Positions 43,296 through 52,977 of a DNA stretch of 64,000 nt are shown in pieces. The position numbers were made by a program, and so were the translations under genes. The first letter of the stretch is position 1, and every line of letters begins with the position of its first letter. This DNA is from an uncultured Clostridia bacterium (GTDB lineage Bacteria > Bacillota > Clostridia > Christensenellales > Borkfalkiaceae): positions 62,001 to 126,000 of the forward strand of contig CALVXG010000002.1 of assembly GCA_944368925.1 (NCBI GenBank), in the 5' to 3' direction. The notes beneath the pieces were generated by a model. The model searched no databases and was not told where the DNA came from. It was given only the letters and a program-made list of their open reading frames with translations.

Positions 43296-45287
43296 ATGCA
43301 GAAAGATCTGAGAGAGGTTTTGGGGGAAGGCGGCAAATTGCCTTCGTATCCCGAGCTGAAAGAGGGAGTGCGGCGTGCGCCGAAGAGAACGGCGCAGCTG
43401 AGCAAGGCGCAGAAGCGCCTTGCGTTGAAGAACGCGTTGCGTTACATACCGAAGGAGTGGCAGGCGGAGCTTGCACCCGAGTTTGCGAAGGAGCTGGAAG
43501 AGCGGGGCAGGATTTACGGATACAGGTTCATGCCCAAAGAGAGGATATACGGAAAGCCGATCGACGAATACAAGGGCAAGTGTACGGAAGGCAAGGCGTT
43601 CCAGGTGATGATCGACAACAACCTGGATCACGCGGTGGCGCTGTACCCGTACGAGCTTGTGACGTACGGCGAGACGGGGCAGGTGTGTCAGAATTGGATG
43701 CAGTACAGGCTGATCAAGAGTTATCTGGAAGATCTGACGGACGAACAGACGCTTGTGATGATGAGCGGGCATCCGATGGGGCTGTTTGCGTCGCGCAAGG
43801 ACGCGCCGCGGGTGGTGATCACGAACGGTCTGATGGTCGGGATGTTTGACAATCCCGAAGACTGGGCGCGCGCGGCGGCGATGGGCGTATCCAATTACGG
43901 GCAGATGACGGCGGGCGGCTGGATGTATATCGGGCCGCAGGGCATCGTGCACGGGACGTTCAACACGCTTTTAAACGCGGGCAGGAAAGTTTTGGGGATC
44001 GCGCAGGACAAAGATCTTGCGGGAAAGCTGTTTGTGACGTCGGGACTTGGCGGCATGAGCGGCGCGCAGCCGAAGGCGGTGGAGATAGCGCGCGGCGTCG
44101 GGATCATAGCGGAAGTGGACGAATCGAGGATCCGCACGCGCCTGACGCAAGGCTGGGTGAGCAAGGTAACGGCGGACAAAGCGGAAGCGTTCGAGTGGGC
44201 GCTGGCGGCGTGCAAAGCGAAGGAAAGCGTATCGATCGCGTATCACGGAAACATCGTGGATCTTTTGGAATACGCGGTCGAGAAGAACATACATATCGAT
44301 CTTTTGTCCGATCAGACGAGTTGTCATGTGCCGTATGACGGCGGGTATTGTCCGCAGGGGATCGATTTTGCGGAGAGGACGCGTCTGTTGGCGGAAGACA
44401 AAGCGACGTTCTGCAAGCTGGTCGACAAGACGCTGATCCATCATTTTGAGCTGATACGTGAGCTTGTGAAGCGCGGCACGTATTTCTTTGATTACGGCAA
44501 CTCGTTCATGAAGGCGGTGTTTGACGCGGGAGCGAAGGAGATCGCGAAGAACGGGAAGGACACGAGCGAAGGGTTTATTTTCCCGTCGTACGTGGAAGAC
44601 ATTATGGGGCCGATGCTTTTCGATTACGGCTACGGGCCGTTCCGTTGGTGCTGTTTGTCGGGGAAGGAAGAAGATCTTCGCAAGACGGACCATGCGGCGA
44701 TGGAGGTGATCGACCCGAACCGTCGCGGGCAGGACAGGGACAATTACATCTGGATCCGCGATGCGGAGAAAAATCATTTGGTAGTGGGGACGAAGTGCAG
44801 GATCCTGTACCAGGACGCATACGGCAGGCGGGACATAGCGCTGCGTTTCAACGAGATGGTGCGCAAGGGTGAGATCGGGCCCGTGATGCTGGGCAGAGAC
44901 CATCATGACACGGGCGGAACGGATTCTCCGTTCCGTGAGACGAGCAACATTTACGACGGCAGCAACGTGACGGCGGACATGGCGGTGCAATGTTATGCGG
45001 GGAACGCGGCGCGCGGGATGAGCCTTGTGGCGCTGCATAACGGCGGCGGCGTAGGGATCGGAAAAGCGATCAACGGCGGGTTCGGCCTGGTGCTGGACGG
45101 AAGCGAGCGCGTGGACGCGATCATACGCAAGGCGGTGGTCTGGGACACGATGATCGGGGTAGCGCGCAGGAACTGGGCGCGCTGTGAACACGCGATGGAG
45201 ACGGCGGAGGAATACAACCGCACGACAGACGACTGTATCACGATCCCGAATCTTGCGAGCGACGAACTTGTGGAGAAATTTTTCTGA
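43296..45287 (+). CDS. hutU: Urocanate hydratase (long form)
   Basis: A 663-aa enzyme converting urocanate to imidazolone propionate with tightly bound NAD+. MVGMFDNPEDWARAAAMGVS, YGQMTAGGWMYIGPQGIVHG, SGLGGMSGAQPKA and GPFRWCCLSGKEEDL are the NAD-binding and catalytic stretches. It is about 110 residues longer than the Bacillus and Pseudomonas enzymes and resembles the long form of some anaerobes and eukaryotes. hutI starts on the last base of its stop codon. Confidence 0.94.
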   Translation: MQKDLREVLGEGGKLPSYPELKEGVRRAPKRTAQLSKAQKRLALKNALRYIPKEWQAELAPEFAKELEERGRIYGYRFMPKERIYGKPIDEYKGKCTEGKAFQVMIDNNLDHAVALYPYELVTYGETGQVCQNWMQYRLIKSYLEDLTDEQTLVMMSGHPMGLFASRKDAPRVVITNGLMVGMFDNPEDWARAAAMGVSNYGQMTAGGWMYIGPQGIVHGTFNTLLNAGRKVLGIAQDKDLAGKLFVTSGLGGMSGAQPKAVEIARGVGIIAEVDESRIRTRLTQGWVSKVTADKAEAFEWALAACKAKESVSIAYHGNIVDLLEYAVEKNIHIDLLSDQTSCHVPYDGGYCPQGIDFAERTRLLAEDKATFCKLVDKTLIHHFELIRELVKRGTYFFDYGNSFMKAVFDAGAKEIAKNGKDTSEGFIFPSYVEDIMGPMLFDYGYGPFRWCCLSGKEEDLRKTDHAAMEVIDPNRRGQDRDNYIWIRDAEKNHLVVGTKCRILYQDAYGRRDIALRFNEMVRKGEIGPVMLGRDHHDTGGTDSPFRETSNIYDGSNVTADMAVQCYAGNAARGMSLVALHNGGGVGIGKAINGGFGLVLDGSERVDAIIRKAVVWDTMIGVARRNWARCEHAMETAEEYNRTTDDCITIPNLASDELVEKFF

Positions 45288-46510
45288 TGGAAATGTTGTA
45301 TCGCGGCATTGCGGAGCTGGTGACCTGCCGCGGCGGGGTACGCCGCGGGAGAGCAATGCAGGACGCAGGCGTCGTGAAAGACGGAGCGTTTCTCGTGCAA
45401 GACGGCGTGATCGAGCGGGTCGGCACGCGCGGGGAGCTGGAGAAAGGGTATCGCGGAGAAGCGTACGATTGCGGCGGAGCGTTGGTGACGCCGGGGTTTG
45501 TAGATTCGCACACGCATCTCGTATTCGGCGGCGAGCGGGCGGAGGAATTCGGCTGGCGGCTGCGCGGGGACAGTTATCTTTCGATCATGGAGCGGGGCGG
45601 CGGCATCGTGAAGACGGTGGACGCGACGCGGAAGGCGAGCGAAGGGGAACTGCTTGCGAGGGCGAAGAAGCATTTGGCGAACATGCGCCGCATGGGCGTG
45701 ACGGGCGTGGAGATCAAGAGCGGTTACGGCCTTGAATCGGAAACGGAGCTGAAACAGATTGCGGTGATCGGCGCGCTGCAAAAGAGTGAGAGAATGCAGG
45801 TCGTCGGCACGTTTATGGGAGCGCACGCGATCCCGCGCGGATGGGACGCGGACGCGTACATCGATTTGTGCATAAACGAGCTTTTGCCGCAGGCGGCGAA
45901 GACGGGCGTATGTGATTTTGCGGACATATTCGTGGAGCGCGGAGCGTTCACGGCGGCGCAGGCGGAGCGGTATCTTCGCAGGGCGCGCGAGCTGGGGTTC
46001 GGCTTAAAGGTGCATTCGGACGAGATGACGGCATCGGGCGGAACGGAGCTGGGCGTGAAACTCGGCGCGAAGTCGGCGGATCATCTTTTGAAGATACGGG
46101 ACGAAGACATTGTGCGGCTGAGCAAGTCGGACACGGTGGCGACGGTATTGCCGCTGACGGCGTTTTGTCTGGGCGAAGAGTATGCGCCGGCGCGCAGGCT
46201 GATCGACGGCGGGGCGATCGTGGCGGCGGGGAGTGATTTCAATCCGGGCAGCTGTTGTACGTACAACGTGCCGCTGATGATCGCGCTGATGTGTATTTAC
46301 ATGAAAATGACGGTGGACGAAGTACTGAGCGCGCTGACGATCAACGGAGCGGCGGCGTGCGGCAGGGAGAGAGAAACGGGCAGCATCGAGAGCGGGAAGT
46401 GGGCAGATTTTGTGATCTTTGACTGTGACAGCCGCGAATGTCTGCCGTATTATACGGGAATGAATCTTGTACGGTCGGTATTTATAAAAGGAGAGAAGAC
46501 GGATGGATAA
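45287..46510 (+). CDS. hutI: Imidazolonepropionase
   Basis: A 407-aa amidohydrolase that opens imidazolone propionate to N-formimino-glutamate. The metal ligands are in FVDSHTHLVFGG, KVHSDEMTASGG and GSDFNPGSC. The start shares a base with the hutU stop, and ftcD begins 8 bases before its own stop, so hutU, hutI and ftcD are translationally coupled. Confidence 0.94.
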   Translation: MEMLYRGIAELVTCRGGVRRGRAMQDAGVVKDGAFLVQDGVIERVGTRGELEKGYRGEAYDCGGALVTPGFVDSHTHLVFGGERAEEFGWRLRGDSYLSIMERGGGIVKTVDATRKASEGELLARAKKHLANMRRMGVTGVEIKSGYGLESETELKQIAVIGALQKSERMQVVGTFMGAHAIPRGWDADAYIDLCINELLPQAAKTGVCDFADIFVERGAFTAAQAERYLRRARELGFGLKVHSDEMTASGGTELGVKLGAKSADHLLKIRDEDIVRLSKSDTVATVLPLTAFCLGEEYAPARRLIDGGAIVAAGSDFNPGSCCTYNVPLMIALMCIYMKMTVDEVLSALTINGAAACGRERETGSIESGKWADFVIFDCDSRECLPYYTGMNLVRSVFIKGEKTDG

Positions 46511-47399
46511 ATTGCTGGAATGCGTACCGAATTACAGTGAAGGCAGGGACAAAGCGAAGATCGAGAAGATCGTAGATTGTTTTCGCGGCAAAGCGGGCGT
46601 AAAGCTGTTGGATTATTCTTCGGACGAAGATCACAACCGCATGGTGGTGACTGTGATCGGGGAGCCGGAGGCGTTGCAGGCGGCGGTCGTGGAGTCGGTG
46701 GGAAAGGCGTTGGAGCTGATCGACATGACCAAGCACAAGGGGCAGCATCCCAGGATGGGTGCGGTGGACGTGATCCCGTTCATACCCGTGCGCGGTGCGA
46801 CGGTGGAAGATGCGGACAGGACGGCGAAAGCGACGGCGAAGGAAGCGGCGGAGAAATTCGGGCTGCCGTTTTTCCTGTACGAGCAATCGGCGAGTGCGCC
46901 GCACAGGGTCAACCTGGCGGATATCCGCAAAGGGCAGTTTGAAGGCATGGCGGAGAAGATGAAAGACCAGACGCTCTGGAAGCCGGATTTCGGGCCTTCG
47001 ACGATCCATCCGACGGGGGGCGTCACGGCGATCGGCGCGCGGCCGCCGCTGGTGGCGTTCAACGTAAACCTGGGCACGTCCGATCTTTCGGTGGCGACGA
47101 AGATCGTGCACGCGGTGCGGCACATAAACGGCGGTTTCCGTTTCTGCAAGGCGATGCCGGTGGAGCTGAAAGAGCGCGGCATCGTGCAGGTATCGATGAA
47201 CCTGACCGATTACAGCAAGACGGCGATCTATCGGGTGTTCGAAGCGATCAAGACGGAGTGCAGAAGGTTCGGCGTGAACGTAGTGGGGAGCGAAGTGGTC
47301 GGGCTTGTTCCGATGCAGGCGCTCATCGACTGTGCGGAGTTTTATCTGCAGATCGAGAATTTTTCGATCGACCAGGTATTGGAGAGCCGTTTGATATGA
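46503..47399 (+). CDS. ftcD: Glutamate formimidoyltransferase
   Basis: A 298-aa single-domain enzyme that moves the formimino group from N-formimino-glutamate to tetrahydrofolate, releasing glutamate. LLECVPNYSEGRD, HKGQHPRMGAVDVIPF and PDFGPSTIHPTGGVTAIGAR are characteristic. It lacks the cyclodeaminase domain found in the animal bifunctional protein; that activity is supplied by the next gene, which overlaps it by ATGA. Confidence 0.94.
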   Translation: MDKLLECVPNYSEGRDKAKIEKIVDCFRGKAGVKLLDYSSDEDHNRMVVTVIGEPEALQAAVVESVGKALELIDMTKHKGQHPRMGAVDVIPFIPVRGATVEDADRTAKATAKEAAEKFGLPFFLYEQSASAPHRVNLADIRKGQFEGMAEKMKDQTLWKPDFGPSTIHPTGGVTAIGARPPLVAFNVNLGTSDLSVATKIVHAVRHINGGFRFCKAMPVELKERGIVQVSMNLTDYSKTAIYRVFEAIKTECRRFGVNVVGSEVVGLVPMQALIDCAEFYLQIENFSIDQVLESRLI

Positions 47400-48019
47400 A
47401 GCTGACGGAACTGAAAGTAGACGCTTTTTTGCGGGAAACGGCGAGCGAATCGCCCGCCCCGGGCGGCGGCAGCGTATCCGCGCTGGCGGGAGCGTTGGCG
47501 GCGGCGCTGGCGGGGATGGTAGCCAATCTCACGCAGGGCGAAAAATTTGCGGACGTAGCGGAAAAAATGCGCGAAATTGCGGCGAGTGCGGAAAAGATCC
47601 GCAAGGAGCTGGAAGAGAGCGTGCAGAAAGATACGGAAAGTTTTGACGCATACATGGCCGCGCTTCACCTTCCGAAGGGAACGGAGGAAGAGAAAGAGCG
47701 CAGGAAGGCGGCGATGCAGGAAGCGCTCAAAGGCGCGGCGCTCGTTCCGCTGGAAACGGCGCAGACGGCGCAGGAAATTTTCCCGCTGCTGAAAGTTGTT
47801 CTGGAAAAGGGCAACGCCAACGCGCAGAGCGACGCGCTCGTCGCTTCGATGCTGGCAAAGACGGCGGTGCACGGGGCATTGCTGAACGTAAAGATCAATT
47901 TAGGCGGCATACGCGACGAGGCGTTTTGTCAAAAAATGCGCGAACGTGTACAGGAAATGTGGCAAAACGCAGAAAATTGTGAAAAAGAGCTGTTGGCGGC
48001 GTCGCCGCTGAGCGAATAA
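47396..48019 (+). CDS. fchA: Formiminotetrahydrofolate cyclodeaminase
   Basis: A 207-aa helical enzyme turning 5-formimino-THF into 5,10-methenyl-THF and ammonia. SPAPGGGSVSALAGALAAAL is the N-terminal substrate-binding hallmark, and GNANAQSDALVASMLAKTAV the C-terminal one. It is the last gene of the hut operon, with a palindromic terminator immediately after the stop. Together with ftcD it delivers the histidine C2 carbon into the folate pool. Confidence 0.93.
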   Translation: MKLTELKVDAFLRETASESPAPGGGSVSALAGALAAALAGMVANLTQGEKFADVAEKMREIAASAEKIRKELEESVQKDTESFDAYMAALHLPKGTEEEKERRKAAMQEALKGAALVPLETAQTAQEIFPLLKVVLEKGNANAQSDALVASMLAKTAVHGALLNVKINLGGIRDEAFCQKMRERVQEMWQNAENCEKELLAASPLSE

Positions 48020-48039
48020 AAAACAGGCGCCTGTTTTTT
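48018..48039. terminator. Terminator of the hut operon
   Basis: A perfect 22-bp palindrome, AAAAAACAGGC and its complement, overlapping the fchA stop. It would terminate in both directions. Confidence 0.75.
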
Positions 48040-48126
48040 CTGCTTTCCGGGAGAAAGCGGAAAAGCGGAAGGGAAGCAACGCGCGGACAGCGCGAAGTGA
48101 TAAAATCATTTTTAGGAGGATTTTTT

Positions 48127-49269
48127 ATGAAAAAGTTTTGGCTTGTCGTGTTATCGCTCCTTTTGGCGGTAACGATGGCGGTTGGGTTGGTTGCCTGCGG
48201 CGAAACGGGCAAAGATGACGGCGGCAACGGCGGAAACTCCGAAGTTGCGGAAGTGAAAGGCGTGTATACGATCAATCTTAGTCCTTTGATGCCTCTCACC
48301 TTCTATTTCCGTATCGAAGATGACGGGAAGTTCATGTTTTCCAACAGCGAAGAGTTTTCCGTGGATAAAAACAGCGGAACGGTGAGCAAGACTTCGACGG
48401 GTTATCTGATGGTCTACACGACGATCAACAATGCGGCCGCGAACGGCGAAACGACGAAGTTCACGAAAGAGAGCGACGGACGGCTGAAATTTGAAGGGAA
48501 CTTCTATTATGGTTCGACCGCACCTTCGAGTCCTATGCAGGATGAAGATACGGGTGTAGAGGTCACGTTCTATGCGGTGCCTTATACGGGTGAAGACAGC
48601 GGCGAAACGGATGTGACGCTGGAAAAGGGTCTCTACTACGGAACGGCAGAATCAGCGATGGGCAATACGACGATTACGTATCATTACTATCTGAACCTTC
48701 GCGAAGACGGCAAATTCACTTCGTTCACGACTTTTGCGATGGGCCCGGCGAATTATTCTTCCTATGATTACGGTACGTACACGATGATGGGTTCGATCGC
48801 GCGCCTGACGTCGGAGGTTTATAAGGATTATGAAGACGAAACGAAGGCTCTGACCGAGTCGGTCACGGCGAGTGCGGATTCGATCACGGCGGAGGTTGCC
48901 CTCAGCGCGATGGCCAAGTCGGCGGGTGAAATCACGCTGACCAAGGCGGAAGGAACGCCCGCTGCGTTTGCGACGTTTACGGCGAGCAAGTCGATGATGG
49001 GCGGTTCTTATGAAATGACGCTGACGGTGTATGCGGACGGTTCGTACGAATATGTGAGCAAGGATGCGGCGACGGATGAAGTAGGGGCGAGCGAGAGCGG
49101 GTTCCTCGGGCTGAATTTGTTGGGCGGCGCTTATCTGCTTCCCGAAGGAGTTACGGAAGGTCTGACGGGTGCGTTCGACAGCGATACGGGTGCGCTTACG
49201 GGACTTAAGTTCAGCATGGTTACGGGGACGCCGCGTACCGAGCTCGAATTTACGATGGTGACGGAATAA
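48127..49269 (+). CDS. Secreted lipoprotein with repeated beta modules
   Basis: A 380-aa lipoprotein. The signal peptide MKKFWLVVLSLLLAVTM leads into the lipobox LVAC (Cys24), then a Gly/Asn-rich linker. The mature part seems to contain three related beta-rich units, each with an aromatic beta strand followed by DGKF or DGSY (FRIEDDGKF, LNLREDGKF, LTVYADGSY). It is rich in Thr, Ser and Gly. AGGAGGATTTTTT precedes the ATG at 48127. The family is not recognised. An exposed cell-surface protein is the inference. Confidence 0.75.
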   Translation: MKKFWLVVLSLLLAVTMAVGLVACGETGKDDGGNGGNSEVAEVKGVYTINLSPLMPLTFYFRIEDDGKFMFSNSEEFSVDKNSGTVSKTSTGYLMVYTTINNAAANGETTKFTKESDGRLKFEGNFYYGSTAPSSPMQDEDTGVEVTFYAVPYTGEDSGETDVTLEKGLYYGTAESAMGNTTITYHYYLNLREDGKFTSFTTFAMGPANYSSYDYGTYTMMGSIARLTSEVYKDYEDETKALTESVTASADSITAEVALSAMAKSAGEITLTKAEGTPAAFATFTASKSMMGGSYEMTLTVYADGSYEYVSKDAATDEVGASESGFLGLNLLGGAYLLPEGVTEGLTGAFDSDTGALTGLKFSMVTGTPRTELEFTMVTE

Positions 49270-49298
49270 TACAATACATATACAAGGAGAATTTAACT

Positions 49299-49961
49299 AT
49301 GAGATCGGCAAAAGCATTTTTCAACTGGGCATTTACGACGCGTGCGAAATCGGTGATGAAGATTTACAACGATGAACCGATCACGCCGGAGAAGATGTTT
49401 TTAAGTTTCTGCTCGCACGACCCTACGTTCATATCGAACGGGCCTGCGGGGCTGAACGGGAGCATCAAGGGGATCGGATTCATGCCCAAGCCCGAGTATT
49501 TGGAGGAGACTCTGGAAGCGTACATCAAGCATATCAAGACGTACGAGCCGGGAGACAAGACGTATTCCAAGCGCGGGCTGGGGGTTTTGATCAAGTACAT
49601 GTACGGAGAGGAAGCGCAGCATCGTGTCGATTTTGATCATATCGGGAGCCTGGAGATGGCGAAGCAGCATTCGTATGCGAACTATAAGGCGAACCCGCAG
49701 GCGACGCTGATGTTTTACCAGCCTCCGATGATCTCGTTCGAAGTGCGCGGGACGATGCACATTTACGACGAGACGGAATCGGGCAAGCGTGAAATTTACC
49801 AGCAGTTCATCAATGCACAGCACGATATGTATCATACGCCGGACATGAACAGATGGCTCAAATATCCTGCTTATGTAATGGATATCGAAGAGATTTACGA
49901 TAACAGTGCGACGAAAGAAGGATTCGGGACGAAGCTCGAATATCCTATGCCGAAAGAATAA
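49299..49961 (+). CDS. Unknown cytosolic protein, possibly split-barrel FMN-binding
   Basis: A 220-aa protein with no signal or membrane segment, preceded by AAGGAGAATTTAACT. The central ANYKANPQATLMFYQPPMIS followed by FEVRGTMHIYDE recalls the beta-barrel of pyridoxamine-phosphate-oxidase-like flavoproteins, but I cannot identify flavin-binding residues. It lies 29 bases after the lipoprotein gene and before the peptide transporter. The resemblance is weak and the function is unassigned. Confidence 0.6.
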   Translation: MRSAKAFFNWAFTTRAKSVMKIYNDEPITPEKMFLSFCSHDPTFISNGPAGLNGSIKGIGFMPKPEYLEETLEAYIKHIKTYEPGDKTYSKRGLGVLIKYMYGEEAQHRVDFDHIGSLEMAKQHSYANYKANPQATLMFYQPPMISFEVRGTMHIYDETESGKREIYQQFINAQHDMYHTPDMNRWLKYPAYVMDIEEIYDNSATKEGFGTKLEYPMPKE

Positions 49962-50094
49962 CGGCGGAGCGCATTCCGCGAGGGAATGCGCATAAAGAGA
50001 CGGAGAAGCTGCGCAGGGCGGCAGGATCTGCCGCCCTGCGGTAAAGCGTCCGCAGGCGGATGCGGGCGGTATTGCAGAGTAAAGGATTACGTCG

Positions 50095-51972
50095 ATGAAA
50101 TTTTTAAACAGGAAAATAACCGCGCTTGCGCTCGGTGTGCTGATGGTATTCACGGCAACGGGGCTTGCGGGCTGCGGAACATCTATAGCCGAACGCAGGA
50201 CAGATACGACTTCCACGCTGTATGTGGGAGAAATTTCTTCTGCGTTTCCGACGTCGTTCATGCCCTGGCTTTCGAGGGACGGTGTGGCGACGACGGTTTC
50301 GAGTCTGATCTACAACACGCTCTTCAATTTTGACGAGGAGACGGGCGAATATCTGCCGCTTCTGGGCAAAGAGTGGTGTTATACGGACTTGGAGGGGAAC
50401 GAACTCCGTACGCCGGATGGTGACGTCGATTACCGGGCGGTGGAGGAGTATTATTCTCAAACGAAAGAGGACTACATGCTCGTAAAGGTGACGTTGCACG
50501 ACGGGATGACGTGGAGCGACGGGGAGCCTGTTACGGTGGAAGACGTGTATTACACGTTCGATATAGCGACGGACAATGCGCTTTCCAATCATGCGGGCGC
50601 GTTGGCGTGGACGGCGGATCTGCAGCACAAATCGGAGAAAGGAAAACTTGTGAAGCAGGGAATGTTCACCTACGATCACAACGATTTCTGGAACCCGTAT
50701 CCGATCAGCGAAGCGGAGAAAGACACGGTCATTTATCTTCGTGTGAACAAGGTGCTGGGCGCGGTGGCGACGCTGTTTACCTCCATTCTGATTCTTCCCG
50801 AGCATATCTGGAAGCCTCTTGTCAGCGAGACGGAGCAGCTGAACAACGCGAGTCCGAGCGGCGAGATCCTGTACCAGTACGAAAATCCCGTAGGGTGCGG
50901 GGCGTGGACGCTGGACAAATCGCGGTCGGGGCGGCAGATGATCGTGCTATGCAACCGCGGCGACGACTATCATCTGAAAGCGGAAGACGGTTCGCCCCTT
51001 TACAAAGTGGACGAGATCAAGCTGATGCTGTACATGGACGAAAACACGGCGATCTACGCTTTGCTGAAAGGGTATGTGGATATGCTGGACACTTCGATGA
51101 GTTCCAACTATCTGCGGCTTTTTGAGGAAGAAGAGAACATTGAGGTGCTGAATGTTCCGGGGACGTCCATTCAGACGCTCGTCATGAACGTGAACCCGCA
51201 GGAAAATTTTGAGACGGACATGCGCAAGATTCTTACCAACAAGGAAGTGCGCGAGGCGATCGCGCTTGCGATCAACCAGGGAGAACTTGTCAACAGGGTG
51301 CTCAACGGAGCGGGGAGCGTCGCGTCGGCGGGGCTGATGCTGGAAAGCCAGACGGAGCTTTACAGCGAAGAGGCGAATATCCTCTCGGGTGATTACGACG
51401 AGCGCGTGCAGCAGGCGAACGAGATATTGGATAAGATCTATCCCGAAAAGAATGCGGACGGGTACAGGTTGGCGGACGGAAAGAAGATCCGTTTTGAAAT
51501 TCTGGCGAACGCAGGCGAGCTGGAGCTGGTATCCTTCCTGCAGGTGCAGCTGCAGAAGATCGGCATCGAAGTCGAGTACAAGGCGGAAGGGTCGATGGCG
51601 GAAGACACATATCTGTTTGACGGAGATTTTGACATGACCTTCCAGGCGACCATCTTCAACATATCCAACGTGGATATCATGTATCAGTCGCACTTTGTGA
51701 CGACGGAACGTTCATCCAACTACGGGCATCTGGTCGACGAAGCGCTGACGGCGAAGATTGCGGAAATGCGTACGACGCTCAATCAGGACAAGAAATACGA
51801 GGCGGTAAAAGAGATCGAGATGATGATTGCGGAGCTTTATTACAAAGTGCCCGTGTATGCGTCGAATGTCATATCGGTGGCGAGGACGGACCGCTTTATC
51901 GGGTATCAGGCGGGCCCGGGGGAGACGGCGTTCAACCTTGACACGCTGGAAAATCTGGAAAAGGTGGTGTAA
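50095..51972 (+). CDS. Oligopeptide ABC transporter substrate-binding lipoprotein
   Basis: A 625-aa solute-binding protein of the OppA/DppA (SBP_bac_5) family. Signal peptide with lipobox LAGC (Cys27). The mature protein has VTLHDGMTWSDGEPVTVEDV and REAIALAINQGELV, the standard family stretches, with GCGAWTLDKSRSGRQM in the middle. It is the first gene of a five-gene importer operon, followed 3 bases later by the first permease. Opp/Dpp-type ligand (peptide) is the likely substrate; other solutes such as nickel or glycosides cannot be excluded. Confidence 0.9.
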   Translation: MKFLNRKITALALGVLMVFTATGLAGCGTSIAERRTDTTSTLYVGEISSAFPTSFMPWLSRDGVATTVSSLIYNTLFNFDEETGEYLPLLGKEWCYTDLEGNELRTPDGDVDYRAVEEYYSQTKEDYMLVKVTLHDGMTWSDGEPVTVEDVYYTFDIATDNALSNHAGALAWTADLQHKSEKGKLVKQGMFTYDHNDFWNPYPISEAEKDTVIYLRVNKVLGAVATLFTSILILPEHIWKPLVSETEQLNNASPSGEILYQYENPVGCGAWTLDKSRSGRQMIVLCNRGDDYHLKAEDGSPLYKVDEIKLMLYMDENTAIYALLKGYVDMLDTSMSSNYLRLFEEEENIEVLNVPGTSIQTLVMNVNPQENFETDMRKILTNKEVREAIALAINQGELVNRVLNGAGSVASAGLMLESQTELYSEEANILSGDYDERVQQANEILDKIYPEKNADGYRLADGKKIRFEILANAGELELVSFLQVQLQKIGIEVEYKAEGSMAEDTYLFDGDFDMTFQATIFNISNVDIMYQSHFVTTERSSNYGHLVDEALTAKIAEMRTTLNQDKKYEAVKEIEMMIAELYYKVPVYASNVISVARTDRFIGYQAGPGETAFNLDTLENLEKVV

Positions 51973-51975
51973 TCA

Positions 51976-52977
51976 ATGAAAGCGTCTTATGTAATAAAGC
52001 GAATCCTTTTGACGGTTCTGATTTTTTTCATTGTCGTGACCCTTTGCTTTTTCATACCGAGGATCGGCGTGACGGATCCTGCGAGCAGGTATTATCCGCC
52101 GCAGCCGGCGACGATGTCGGACGAAGACTATGAAGTGCTCAAAGAGATCACGCGCGAACAGTACGGACTGGACGGCACGACGTTTGAGCAGTACATACGG
52201 TACATGGGGCAGCTGTTCCAGGGAGATCTGGGCACGTCGTACCAGTCGGGGAGCCCGAGCGTGATCGATTGCATTGCGGAATGTCTTCCGTGGACGCTCG
52301 TGCTGTCGGTGACGAACCTTCTGATCTCGCTGGTGATCGGCGTGATCATCGGGACGATGGCGGCGTGGAAGCGCGGGCGATGGCAGGATAAGGCCTTGCT
52401 GAACGCCTCGACGTTCACGACGGCATTGCCATCGTTCTTCATAGCGCTGCTGCTATCTTTTTATCTCGGGTTCGAGTGGGAGATATTCCCCGCGTACACC
52501 GATCAGAACATGGTATCGAATTTTGACTGGAGCTGGCAGGCGATCTCGACGGTGATGTACAACGCTGCGCTGCCGATTTTCTCGATGGCGATCGGCGGGA
52601 TCGTATCGTACGGGCAATCGACGCGAAACAGCGTGATCGCGGTCTCGGGCGACGAATTTATTCTGACGGCGAAGGCGAAAGGGCTATCCAACAACAAAGT
52701 GATCTACGGGCATACGCTTCGCAACGCGATGCTCCCGATCGTCACGCAGTTCGGTATGAACATCAGCGGACTGATCGGAGGGTCGGTCGTGATCGAGAAG
52801 ATCTTTAACTGGAACGGAATGGGGACGCTGTTCCTCACCGCGAACGGCAACAACGATTATCCGCTGATGATGGGCATCATGATCTTCATGTCCGCCTTTG
52901 CGTTGGTGGCGAATCTTCTGACCGATTTTGTGTACAGCCTGCTCGACCCGCGCGTTACATTGGGAGAAAGACGATGA
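51976..52977 (+). CDS. Oligopeptide ABC transporter permease (OppB-type)
   Basis: A 333-aa inner-membrane permease with an N-terminal membrane segment (about 8-28) and five more in the C-terminal two thirds. The EAA-loop sequence is DEFILTAKAKGLSNNKVIYG, the ATPase contact of this family, followed by HTLRNAMLPIVTQFG. The gene overlaps the second permease by 4 bases (ATGA). Confidence 0.92.
   Translation: MKASYVIKRILLTVLIFFIVVTLCFFIPRIGVTDPASRYYPPQPATMSDEDYEVLKEITREQYGLDGTTFEQYIRYMGQLFQGDLGTSYQSGSPSVIDCIAECLPWTLVLSVTNLLISLVIGVIIGTMAAWKRGRWQDKALLNASTFTTALPSFFIALLLSFYLGFEWEIFPAYTDQNMVSNFDWSWQAISTVMYNAALPIFSMAIGGIVSYGQSTRNSVIAVSGDEFILTAKAKGLSNNKVIYGHTLRNAMLPIVTQFGMNISGLIGGSVVIEKIFNWNGMGTLFLTANGNNDYPLMMGIMIFMSAFALVANLLTDFVYSLLDPRVTLGERR

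Noticed and set aside
43971-45356. 461-codon frame opposite hutU
   Set aside because: Antisense shadow of a fully conserved hutU; Arg/His-rich and without a ribosome site.
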